From: Flavobacterium panacis
GTDB lineage: Bacteria > Bacteroidota > Bacteroidia > Flavobacteriales > Flavobacteriaceae
Direction of reading: 5' to 3'
DNA length: 64,000 bases
NCBI RefSeq assembly: GCF_024649945.1
Contig: NZ_JANKMS010000010.1
Location: forward strand, 124,001-188,000
Shown here: positions 17,323 through 27,400 of the stretch, piece by piece
Position numbering within the stretch: position 1 is the first letter of the stretch
Layout of the letters: the number at the start of each line of letters is the position of its first letter
Made by a program: the position numbers and the translations under genes
Notes under the pieces: model-generated
The model's input: only the letters and a program-made list of their open reading frames with translations
What the model was told of the DNA's origin: nothing
The model's database searches: none

Positions 17323-17805
17323 TTACATTTTCTCTAATTCCTGAACTTTTTCGTACACTAAATTGCTTTCGTAACCTCTACGAAGAATGTAGTAACAAAA
17401 TTTTTTGCGTTTTTTCAAGATATTGGTTTCGGTCAAATTGTTCCAGCATTTTTCGGCTAGGTTTTCAAAAGTTTCAAAATATTCTTCTGGGGAAATTTCT
17501 TTTAAGGCCAAAGTGATATTCGTCGACGAAATATGTCTTGCCTTCAGTTCGTTTGTAATCCGAATCTTGCCCCATTGTTTGATGCGGTGTTTACCTCTGG
17601 CAAAGCTACACGCAAAGCGAGTTTCATTCAAAAAATTATCCTCAATAAGCTTTACGATGATAGTGTCAATCTCATCTGACGTCATTTTTAAGCTATATAA
17701 TTTTGCAACCACTTCGTCGTGACAACGTTCCTGATAAGCACAAAAATGTTCTAATTTTTGTAAAGCTTCTTTGATGGTGAAAGTGTATTTCGTCGGGTTT
17801 TTCAT
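17323..17805 (-). CDS. recX: RecX family regulatory protein
   Basis: 160 residues, close to the usual RecX length. The pattern of three-helix repeats is visible: ALQKLEHFCAYQERCHDEVVAKL, then IVKLIEDNFLNETRFACSFARGKHRIKQWGKIRITNEL, then EYFETFENLAEKCW. The FxxxxFA-x4-K-x-x-x-WG block is the family hallmark. RecX binds RecA filaments and limits or modulates strand exchange. It is the only non-surface gene inside the 25-kb array of five paralogous surface-protein genes and sits at its centre of symmetry. No lexA or recA gene is adjacent. Confidence 0.85.
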   Translation of the reverse strand: MKNPTKYTFTIKEALQKLEHFCAYQERCHDEVVAKLYSLKMTSDEIDTIIVKLIEDNFLNETRFACSFARGKHRIKQWGKIRITNELKARHISSTNITLALKEISPEEYFETFENLAEKCWNNLTETNILKKRKKFCYYILRRGYESNLVYEKVQELEKM

Positions 17806-17897
17806 GCTTTTTAACGTTTAATTGTAATATTGCTCAAATAGTTATAAATTATTTCTAAAATTTGTTAACATTTGTTAAAAAGAAATAAATTATAACC

Positions 17898-17927
17898 TTG
17901 CGTATTAGGCTAATTTAAATATTTTTG
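17898..17927 (+). promoter_or_regulatory. Promoter for surface protein C
   Basis: TTG at 17898-17900, 19-base spacer, TATTTTTG at 17920-17927, an exact consensus match. The leader to the ATG at 18087 would be about 155 bases. Confidence 0.7.
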
Positions 17928-18086
17928 TACGAGAATTTAACATTTTAAGGATTCTGCTCAAAATCAGAATTTTAACATTTAAATTTTAGTTAAAAACCAA
18001 ATGCCACCATTCTTCGTATGTAAGAAATATTGCCATTTTTGCTTTTTAGCAGCCCAAAAACAAATTTAAACAAATACCTACCGAAT

Positions 18087-21000
18087 ATGATGAGAAAACT
18101 ACTTTACTCGTTTTTATTTTTTATTTTTTTACATGCCACTAGTTTTGGACAGGTTATTACACTCTGGTCAAATGATATCAATGGTAATAATCCTGGTAAT
18201 ACAGCAAACCCTTATATGGCAGGCCAAATTGTTGCGACAGGGATTACTGTTTCAGGAATTTCAAAAACAGGAGTATCAGGTGCAAATGGTGATAATAGAT
18301 ATAATACAACAGGATGGAGTAATAATTTTGACTCTGGTAGATATATTGAGTTTACATTAACTCCAGATCAGGGAAGCGCACTGAACCTTGTTAGTTTTGC
18401 TTATACTGGACAAGCTTCAAACACAGCAAATATTGCTATAAGATCAAGTTTAGATAATTTCGCTTCTAACATTGGAAGTGCTACACTTACTGGAACAACT
18501 ATATCATTATCTGCTTCGACTTATCAAGGAGTTACTGGAAGTATAACTTTTAGAGTTTATGCTTGGGGAGGTAACGGAACTAGACAATACAGTATTAATG
18601 ATTTTATTTTTAGAGGAACAGTAGGCTGTCCTCCAGCACCTAATACTACAGGTACAACCATTTGCGTTGGAGGTTCTGGAAATTTGACAGCAACTCCTCC
18701 GTCAACAACAGCAACAGGCGGCACCTATGTTTTTGCTGGGTCTTGGAATGGATCAACTGATCCTACAGCAAGAATTATTACAACATCAATTAAGAGCAGT
18801 AATAATCCGTCTTGTGGATTTGGTAATGCGGTTCGAAATTATACTGCTACAAACTTTACTGTAAATGTAAGTGGGTCATATACATTTAAAATGACTGATA
18901 CAGATAGTTTTGATGGTATGGCTTATATATATAGTGGTGCATTTACGCCTGGAAATTGTGGGAGTGGAACATGGGTAAGTGGTGATGATGATGAAGATGG
19001 ATCAGGAAAGGAACCAAAAATGACAGTAAATCTTACAGCAGGTGTTGTTTATACTTTGATTTCGACTACATTTTCTACCAATAGTGGTACTTATACAGGA
19101 GATTATGTTTGGAATGTTACACTTCCGGCTGGTGGCCAGATAAATTTGCCGACTATTAGTTGGTATACTGCTTCAACAGGAGGAACTTTTTTAGGGAGAG
19201 GAAGTTCATTTAATCCTGTTGGTGTTACAGGATCAGGCTTGAGTAATACAAATACACCTGGTACATATACATTCCACGCTACTTTAGGAGGACCAACATG
19301 TACTAGAACGCCAGTAAATTTTGTAATAAATGGTAATAATACACCGACTACTTCAGTAGGGACTTATTCATTTTGTGTTGATTCAAACAATAATCAGACA
19401 ACACCAAATATAAGTTCTGGTCAATATGCTTTAGTTAATGTAATACAAGGGTATAAATATACGTTTCAGGTTGGAGATGTTTTTTCAGGAAATAATGAAA
19501 AAATAAATATTCTGGATGCGGCAACAGATTTAGATGTTTCACCAGCAGCAACTAATACAGGTGCTAACGGTGCGGTAATTACAAGTTGGCCTGCAACATT
19601 TTCAGGACAAGTAAAAGTGGTTGTATCCACAGGCAGCTGTTCAAATAATGGAATAGTAGGAACAGGAGGACTTAATCTTTCTTTAGTTTCAGTTGGAAAT
19701 AGCTTAGATGATCAATTGTCAACAGGCACAACTGATAATACGTGGAGAGGACATATCTATAATTGGACCAGTGCAAGTTTACCTCCAGGTGGATCTTCAT
19801 CTCCTGCAGTATCGACTACAACTCCATTTAGTACAACAGAATATGCTGGTTATTACGATGAAACAGGAGAATCTATCACTCAAGGTTTTGGTGGTGATGA
19901 TGCTTGTTTTCGTGTTTATTCAAATGGAGTTGAGAGAGGTTCGATTCGTACAGAGCAATTTGCAATCCGTTATAGAATGAAATCAACAAAAACGGGCTGT
20001 TACATGGTTAGGGTAAGAGCAGATGATGGCGTTAGATTGTATGTTGATAATGTAAAGGTTGTTGACCAATGGCAAGAGCAATCACCAACAACTTATTCAA
20101 ATGTATTTGTCAATCTTACAGGTTCAAGCCAATTAGTTTTGGATTATTATGAAAATGGTGGCGGTAATGTTATAGAATTTAGTATGACACCTTTTGATGC
20201 CAGCTCTAATACAATAACTGCACCAGCAACGACTACTGTTTGTAGCGGAACAGCGCCAGGGTTAATAGATGGATCTGCTTATCAATATAATGGTGGAGAT
20301 GTAAATCCAACCGTAAGATTTCAATGGCAATCTTCGTCAAGTGCTTCTGGGCCATGGGCGAATGTTACTACTGGTACAGGAATAACCAGCGAAGATTATA
20401 CACCGGCTGCAATTACTGGTAATACAACTCAAAATGTCACTTACTATAGAAGAACAGTATCTTCGGCTACAAGTAGTACATCTTGCTCTTATAATAGTAG
20501 TCCGATTTCTATTACTACAAATCCGGTTGCGACTTTAGTGAGATCTGGTGGTGCGGCAGCGCAGACAGTTTGTGGAGGATCTGCAATTACTAATATAGTG
20601 TACACCTTTGGAGGAGGTGCAACAGGAGCAACTGTTACAAACCTTCCAGCAGGTTTGACTTCAAATATAAATGCGGGAGCATTAACAATAAGTGGAACAC
20701 CGACAGCAGGAGGGACTTTTACCGTTTCAACAACAGGACAATCATCTCCATGTGCTGTTGTTAGTGAGAATGGAACAATTACCATAAATCCGGCTCCTAC
20801 TTTGTCATTAACAAGTGGAACAGCATCGCCTGCAGTCTGTCCAGGAACAGCAATAACAAATATAGTATATACTTTTGGTGGAGGAGCTACAGGTGTAAAT
20901 GTTATAGGACTCCCAGCGGGCTTATCTTCGAATGTTAGTGGAAATACTGTTACAATAAGCGGTACTCCTACAGCAGGAGGAAACTATACTGTTGCTACAA

Positions 21001-24000
21001 CAGGACAGGCAACACAATGTACTGCTGCCAGTTTGAGCGGTACAGTAACCGTAAATTCTATTCATACGATTAGTGCGGCACCAAACCGAAGTGTTTGTCA
21101 GAATGCTGCAATGAGTAATATAGTAATGAATCTAGGGGGCGGTGCTACAGGAGCAACTGTTACAGGTCTTCCAACAGGAGTTACATATTCTGTTGAATCA
21201 GGAGTTGTAACAATAAGTGGTACACCTACAGAAAGTGGTGTTTTCTATTATTCTGTAAACACAACGGGAAATTCTTGCGCAACAGCGTCTACAGGTGGTA
21301 CTATAACAATCGGAATAGGAAATAATACAATTACATATTCGGAAGGTACATCAGGATCTATTTGTGTAAATGCTGAAGAAAATAATGAGACCCCCGCAGA
21401 TTTTATAGCTCCAACAGGGACTTACTTTAATACAGTAACTTTTGCAAGTTATGGAACGGCATTTGGAAGCTGTCCTTCATTTTCATTAAACTCTAGCTGT
21501 CATGCTTCAGATAGTCAGAGTATAGTAGAAAATGATTTATTGGGTAATTCTGGAACGATTCAAATCCTACCTAGCAATTCTGTTTTTCATGATCCATGTG
21601 TTGGTACATTTAAATATTTACGAGTAATTGCATATTATTCACAAGCCATTTGTTCTGGAACAGCACCAGGAACGATATCTGGTAGTGATCCTACCGGAAA
21701 TAATCCATTTTCATATGAGTGGCAAAGTAGTACATCTGCCGCAGGACCTTATAATACTATTTCAGGTAGTAATAGTAAAGACTATACTCCTGGAATTTTG
21801 ACCCAATCTACATATTTCCGTAGAATAGTTACTTCTGGTGGCTGTACAAGTACTTCACCTATTCTTTTAATAAAAGTGAATCCTTTACCAACAATAGCAA
21901 CGACAGCTACAACATCTGAAGTTTGTTATGGAGGAACAAGTGCTTCTTTATCATATACAGGAACAACTGGAGCACCAACGACTTATAGTATAACTTGGAA
22001 TGCCTCACCTGCAAATACTTTTGCTCCAGTATTAGATGCTTCAATTACGGCAAGTTCTATTTCTATAGTAATTCCTTCTACAGCGACTGCAAATACATAT
22101 ACAGGAACAATAACTGTGAAAAATGCAAACGGATGTACTTCTACAGGAAAGAATTTTACTGTAACTGTTCTTCCTCAATTTACGACAGGAACTATTAGTT
22201 CAACAGGACAGACAATTTGTTCTGGTGGAAATCCTTCTCAAATAGGTAGTACAACAGACGCGAGTGGTGGTAATGGAGTGATAACTTACCAATGGCAAGC
22301 AAATGGAGTGAATATAGCAAGTTCAAATAGTAAAGTATATACACCTCCAACAGGATTAACAGCAACAACTACTTATACAAGATATGCAAGTGATGGCACT
22401 TGTAATACTAGTCCAGTTTTATCAAGTGGAAGCTGGACAGTAACGGTACGCCAAATAGAAACAGCCCCATCAATAGGAACAATTACAGATGTAAGCTGTC
22501 TAGGCGCAGGAAGTGTAGTTTTAGAAAATCTTCCTTCAGGAACTTGGTATATTGTTAGAACAGGTTTGACTACACCACAAGATAGTTTTTCTGGTACTGG
22601 AACATCAAGAACTGTAACAGGTCTGGCTGCAGATACTTATCATTTTACAATTAGAACAGATGATACTTGCGTATCAGCACAAAGTAGTGCGGTTGAGATT
22701 AAGGATGGATCATCTACTACATGGAACGGATCGATTTGGTCAAATGGACCTCCTACAAGTTCTAAAAGCGTAACTATATCTTCTACAAACGGAAGCCCTT
22801 TTGCAACAGATACCGAAGCTTGCTCACTGACGATAAATGTTCCAAATGGTCTGAATGATCCGTTTGTGACAGTTCCTGCTGGAGTGACTCTAACAATTAC
22901 CAATGCAGTAACTTCTAATGGTAAATTAGTTTTTGAAAGTGGTGCAAGTTTAATTCAAAATACTACTGTTCAAAATTCGGGAGAAATTGTATATAGAAGA
23001 ATAGCATCTGTACGCCGTTATGACTTTACCTATTGGTCAATGCCGGTTACAAAAGCAGGATTTAAAATGAAACATTTATCACCAAATACTTTAGCAGACA
23101 AATATTTCTATTTTGATTCTGCTATAGGAAACTGGGCGTTAGATTATAATGGAGAAATGGAGATGTTGACCGGTATAGGTTATAATATCAGGGCTCCTCA
23201 AGATCATGACCTTACAACCGCATCTGATTTTATTGGACAGTTTACAGGAATACCTAATAATGGAAATATCCCTACAGTTGTTGCAGCAGGAAAATGGAAC
23301 ATGATCGGAAACCCATATCCTTCTGCCATAAGTGCTGCTCAGTTCCTTGCTGAAAATGATGGAGTTGGTGCGTTGTATTTCTGGGCACATGCAAATCTTC
23401 CAGTTAATGATGGCACTGACATATACTATCGTTACAAAGACGATTTTGTAACTTTTAATGATTTAGGAACCGCAGGTCCCGCACCTTTTGACGGATATAT
23501 TGCTGCGGCTCAAGGTTTCATTATAAAAGCGCCTACCGCAACGATAAACTTTAACAATGGTCAACGTAGATCAGGAAACAATACAAAGTTTTTCAAAACA
23601 GCTGAATCAACTGTAGAAAAATATCGTTTATGGTTGAAATTTGCCAATACAACAGGCGATTTCAAACAAATTCTGGTAGGTTATGCCCAAGGAGCAACAA
23701 ACAGCCTAGACGCCAATTTTGATGCTACCTCAATGGCTGCGAGTGGTTCAGTTGATTTTTACAGTATCAATAGTTCTAAAAAATTAGTGATACAGGGTCG
23801 TGCATGGCCTTTTGTAAAGACCGATGTGGTTACTTTTGGATACATGGCGGCTAGTAAAGGAGATTATATAATTTCGATAGATAAGGCAGATGGTATATTC
23901 AATAATGATCAGGAAGTATTCCTGCAGGATAAAACGACAGGAAAAATGACCAATCTGCGTCTTGAAAATTATAAATTTACATCAGAAGCAGGAACATTCA

Positions 24001-24302
24001 ACAGCCGTTTTGTAATTCGATACGTAAATACTACTTTAGGAACAGATGATTTCGAAAGTTTAGAAAACAGTGTTTTGGTTGCTGTAAAAGATAGAATAAT
24101 AAAAATTACATCTTCACAAGAATCAATAAAAGAAGTAAATATCTTTAACATTGGCGCACAATTGTTATATAATAAGAATAATGTGAACTCATCAGAATTG
24201 CAGATTTCTAATTTGCATTCAAGCGATCAAGCATTGCTAGTGAAAATAACTTTGGAAAATGGACATTCATTTACTAAGAAAATTATTTTTAGTAATTTAT
24301 AA
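18087..24302 (+). CDS. Very large T9SS-exported surface protein C (PA14-like, He_PIG-like, SUEL-lectin-like domains, shared C-terminal module)
   Basis: 2071 residues from the ATG at 18087. The upstream TTG at 18030 only adds a polar stretch before the signal peptide MMRKLLYSFLFFIFLHATSFGQ. Order of parts: beta domains (~22-500); PA14-like (~538-701; RADDGVRLYVDNVKVVDQW, DYYENGG); He_PIG-like Ig repeats (~818-1080; GLPAGLSSN, TISGTPTAGG); a SUEL/rhamnose-lectin-like domain (~1085-1190; FASYGTAFGSC, SNSVFHDPCVGTFKYL); more Ig-like units; WSNG link (~1545); shared module from ~1641; sorting signal ending LLVKITLENG...KKIIFSNL. It is probably a glycan-binding surface adhesin. It opens the rightward half of the array, with a terminator at 24326. 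Confidence 0.82.
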   Translation: MMRKLLYSFLFFIFLHATSFGQVITLWSNDINGNNPGNTANPYMAGQIVATGITVSGISKTGVSGANGDNRYNTTGWSNNFDSGRYIEFTLTPDQGSALNLVSFAYTGQASNTANIAIRSSLDNFASNIGSATLTGTTISLSASTYQGVTGSITFRVYAWGGNGTRQYSINDFIFRGTVGCPPAPNTTGTTICVGGSGNLTATPPSTTATGGTYVFAGSWNGSTDPTARIITTSIKSSNNPSCGFGNAVRNYTATNFTVNVSGSYTFKMTDTDSFDGMAYIYSGAFTPGNCGSGTWVSGDDDEDGSGKEPKMTVNLTAGVVYTLISTTFSTNSGTYTGDYVWNVTLPAGGQINLPTISWYTASTGGTFLGRGSSFNPVGVTGSGLSNTNTPGTYTFHATLGGPTCTRTPVNFVINGNNTPTTSVGTYSFCVDSNNNQTTPNISSGQYALVNVIQGYKYTFQVGDVFSGNNEKINILDAATDLDVSPAATNTGANGAVITSWPATFSGQVKVVVSTGSCSNNGIVGTGGLNLSLVSVGNSLDDQLSTGTTDNTWRGHIYNWTSASLPPGGSSSPAVSTTTPFSTTEYAGYYDETGESITQGFGGDDACFRVYSNGVERGSIRTEQFAIRYRMKSTKTGCYMVRVRADDGVRLYVDNVKVVDQWQEQSPTTYSNVFVNLTGSSQLVLDYYENGGGNVIEFSMTPFDASSNTITAPATTTVCSGTAPGLIDGSAYQYNGGDVNPTVRFQWQSSSSASGPWANVTTGTGITSEDYTPAAITGNTTQNVTYYRRTVSSATSSTSCSYNSSPISITTNPVATLVRSGGAAAQTVCGGSAITNIVYTFGGGATGATVTNLPAGLTSNINAGALTISGTPTAGGTFTVSTTGQSSPCAVVSENGTITINPAPTLSLTSGTASPAVCPGTAITNIVYTFGGGATGVNVIGLPAGLSSNVSGNTVTISGTPTAGGNYTVATTGQATQCTAASLSGTVTVNSIHTISAAPNRSVCQNAAMSNIVMNLGGGATGATVTGLPTGVTYSVESGVVTISGTPTESGVFYYSVNTTGNSCATASTGGTITIGIGNNTITYSEGTSGSICVNAEENNETPADFIAPTGTYFNTVTFASYGTAFGSCPSFSLNSSCHASDSQSIVENDLLGNSGTIQILPSNSVFHDPCVGTFKYLRVIAYYSQAICSGTAPGTISGSDPTGNNPFSYEWQSSTSAAGPYNTISGSNSKDYTPGILTQSTYFRRIVTSGGCTSTSPILLIKVNPLPTIATTATTSEVCYGGTSASLSYTGTTGAPTTYSITWNASPANTFAPVLDASITASSISIVIPSTATANTYTGTITVKNANGCTSTGKNFTVTVLPQFTTGTISSTGQTICSGGNPSQIGSTTDASGGNGVITYQWQANGVNIASSNSKVYTPPTGLTATTTYTRYASDGTCNTSPVLSSGSWTVTVRQIETAPSIGTITDVSCLGAGSVVLENLPSGTWYIVRTGLTTPQDSFSGTGTSRTVTGLAADTYHFTIRTDDTCVSAQSSAVEIKDGSSTTWNGSIWSNGPPTSSKSVTISSTNGSPFATDTEACSLTINVPNGLNDPFVTVPAGVTLTITNAVTSNGKLVFESGASLIQNTTVQNSGEIVYRRIASVRRYDFTYWSMPVTKAGFKMKHLSPNTLADKYFYFDSAIGNWALDYNGEMEMLTGIGYNIRAPQDHDLTTASDFIGQFTGIPNNGNIPTVVAAGKWNMIGNPYPSAISAAQFLAENDGVGALYFWAHANLPVNDGTDIYYRYKDDFVTFNDLGTAGPAPFDGYIAAAQGFIIKAPTATINFNNGQRRSGNNTKFFKTAESTVEKYRLWLKFANTTGDFKQILVGYAQGATNSLDANFDATSMAASGSVDFYSINSSKKLVIQGRAWPFVKTDVVTFGYMAASKGDYIISIDKADGIFNNDQEVFLQDKTTGKMTNLRLENYKFTSEAGTFNSRFVIRYVNTTLGTDDFESLENSVLVAVKDRIIKITSSQESIKEVNIFNIGAQLLYNKNNVNSSELQISNLHSSDQALLVKITLENGHSFTKKIIFSNL
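23005..24302 (+). repeat. C-terminal module, copy 3 (inverted relative to copies 1 and 2)
   Basis: The same ~1.3-kb module-coding DNA as at 8718 and 11917 but on the opposite strand, so recX and most of proteins B and C lie between inverted repeats. The more diverged modules in the genes at 24457 and 28799 are recognisable only at protein level. Confidence 0.85.
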
Positions 24303-24325
24303 AGAAGTCATTTTCCCTAAAATTT

Positions 24326-24360
24326 AAAAGTCCATTCTCTAAAAGAATGGACTTTTTTTA
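24326..24360 (+). terminator. Terminator after surface protein C
   Basis: Perfect 13-base stem aaaagtccattct / agaatggactttt with a 5-base loop, followed by T residues. Confidence 0.9.
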
Positions 24361-24456
24361 TTTCTATAATATCCCTAAATCTTGGTATTGTGGTTTTTAT
24401 TAATACTTTATAATTTTAGTTTAATTCTTACAAAAAATAACTCTAATTATATTGTT

Positions 24457-27400
24457 TTGATAAAAAATACATATTATTTGGCTTTTTTAATTCTTATTCT
24501 ATCTTTCAGTGAAAACCTTTTTGCACAACAGGGTAAAGTAGATATCACTTTTAATACTAAAGATGACGGACAAAATGGTGATGGTTTTAATGCTGCAGTG
24601 AGAACACTTCTTTTACAGCAAGATGGGAGTTTGATTGTAGGTGGAGATTATTTAAGCTTAAACGGATTTCCTGTTTCCTATATTACCCGTTTGAATCCTG
24701 ATGGATCTATTGATGAAAGCTTTAATACAGGAACAGGTTTTAATGGTAAAGTTTATGCTTCCTATTTGCAAGACGATGGTAAAATTGTTTTGGGAGGTAG
24801 TTTTACAACGTATAACGGAATTAATGCTGGAAGACTTATTCGCTTAAATCCTGACGGTTCTTATGATGAAAGTTTTAATACGTCTATTGGAGCAACTACA
24901 GGAATTATTTATGACATTGCCGTACAGTCTGATGGTAAAATAATTATTGTTGGAAGTTTTACAAAATATACAAACACAACAGTTAATCGAGTTGCACGTT
25001 TGTTTCCCAACGGTACCCTCGATTCTTCTTTTTTGACTGGTTCGGGATCTTCTGTGAATATTACGCATGCTCGAGTTACTTCAGACCAGAAAATAATTCT
25101 AACAGGGAATTTTACGGCCTTAAACAATATAAGCGCCAGTAGAATAATTCGACTAAACGAAAATGGCAGTTTAGATTCAAATTTTAGTTATGGATCAGGA
25201 TTCAATGATGATGTAAATGCAATTGTTTTACGTCCTGATGGAAAAATCATTTTAGGAGGAAACTTTACGACTTATCAAGATATCACGGCCAATAGAATAA
25301 TTTGTTTAAATGAAGATGGAACAAAAGATGAAAGCTTTCAAACTGGCACAGGCTTTAGCAAAGAAGGTGTTCAGATTTTGAAAATCAATGCAAATGGAGA
25401 TATTATGGTTGGGGGATCTTTTACAGGTTTTTATAATAATAACGAAGTTAACAGACTCGTTCTTCTAAATGCCAATGGAACACCGAAATCTGATTTTGAT
25501 ATTGGAGCGGGACAAGCTTCAGCATCCGTTTTATCTTTAGAATTTGATGATGAAGGTTCTTGGTTTGTTGGTGGTTCTTTTTCCGTTTTTGATGGACTAA
25601 ATCAGGGCAGATTAGCTAAAATCAGTAATGAAGGAGAACATGATATTTCGTATCTGTCTTCGGGAATTGGATTTGATAATTCGGTGTTTTGTGTTTTGCC
25701 TTTATCCGATAAAAAAACAATTGTTGGAGGCAATTTTAAAAAATTCAACGGAGAAAAAGCATCAAGAATTACTTGTCTCTTAGAAGATGGTTCTGTTGAC
25801 ACTACTTTTAATCCTGAAAAATTAGAGACAAATAACCTTGTAAAAACAATTACATTACAAGCTGATGGAAAGATAGTTGTAGGAGGAAATTTTACAAAAT
25901 ATAATGATATTGCGATTAATAGAATTGTTAGAATAAATCGTACGGGACAAATTGATAATTCTTTTAATGTAGGCGAAGGCTGTAATGGACAAGTTTATTC
26001 ATTAGCCATTCAGAATGATCAAAAAATACTTGTAGCGGGTAATTTCACAAGATATAACGGATCATCAATAAATTCAGGAAGAATTGTCAGATTACTTTCA
26101 GACGGTTCCAGAGACCCTACTTTTAATACTGGTTCAGGAGCAGACGGAATTATTGACATTGTATTATTACAAGCAGATGAGAAAATTTTGGTTGGTGGTC
26201 GTTTTAAAACATTTAATGGTTTGCCCTTTTCTGGGCTGATACGCCTAAATTCTGATGGAAGTATTGATACAAGCTTTAATATCCAAAATGGTTTTGATAA
26301 AAATGTTTATGCTATTGCATTTCAGTCTGATGGGAAAATAATTTTGGGAGGATCATTTTTAACTTTTAACGGGATTTCGCAAAAGAGAATCCTACGTTTA
26401 AATACAGATGGAAGTCTTGATGCAACCTTTGAATCTGGAACAGGTTTTAGTAAAGGAGATGTACGTACTATTTTAATTCAGCCAGACCAGAGAATATTAG
26501 TTGGAGGTACTTTTTCTGGAAGTTATAAAAATGTAGCCGTTTCCAGACTCATTAGGTTAATGCCTTCCGGGGCTTATGATAATTCTTTTAATGCTGCATT
26601 GAATAATACTCTTTTTGCAATGAATTTTACAATTGATTATAAATTGTTGGCAGGTGGAAATTTCAATGCGATTTCTGGTGTTTCAAAACATAGAATTGCT
26701 CGCTTAAAACTCTGTGTAAATGCAACAACATGGAACGGAATTTCTTGGTCAAATGGTTTCCCTGAAGATGGAAAAGATGTTTATTTTAAGGAAGATTATC
26801 CAAATCTAACATCAATAAATATTTGTAGTTGTAATATCGATCAAGGAAAGAAAGTTGTATTGTTGGAGGAAAATACTTTAGGAATCGATTTTGCCTACAC
26901 AGGATTGGGTACTTTAATTATAGAGAATTCTGCCAGTTTGTATCAGCCAGATGATGAAATCATTAATACGGGAATTATTCATTTAAAGAGAAAAACGACA
27001 CCAGTAATGAGATATGATTTTACTTATTGGTCTTCTCCTGTAGAGGGTCAGAAGTTAATCGATTTTTCACCAGAAACGCTCGCAGATAAATTTTTTTGGT
27101 TCGATCCAATTCAAGGATGGACGTGCAATTATAATGGAACAATTACCATGATTCCTGGACATGGTTACAACATTAGAGCACCTCAAAGTTATTCACTTAC
27201 TGATCGTGTAATATTTGAAGGAACTTTTAAAGGAGTTCCCAACAATGGAAAGGTCGAAGTTAATTTTGAAACAGCAAATCGATATCATTTAGTTGGAAAT
27301 CCATATCCTTCTGCGATTAGTGCAGATGCTTTTATACAGTATAATTCAGGAAAAATAAAAGGAGCAATTTACTTTTGGACTCATAATCAACCACCTCAAA

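Noticed and set aside
17262..17722. Two + strand ORFs across recX
   Set aside because: They are antisense to a well-supported RecX family gene and have no recognisable features.
18030..18086. TTG start for surface protein C giving 19 extra residues
   Set aside because: The signal peptide begins at the ATG at 18087; the extra residues are polar and would precede it without need.
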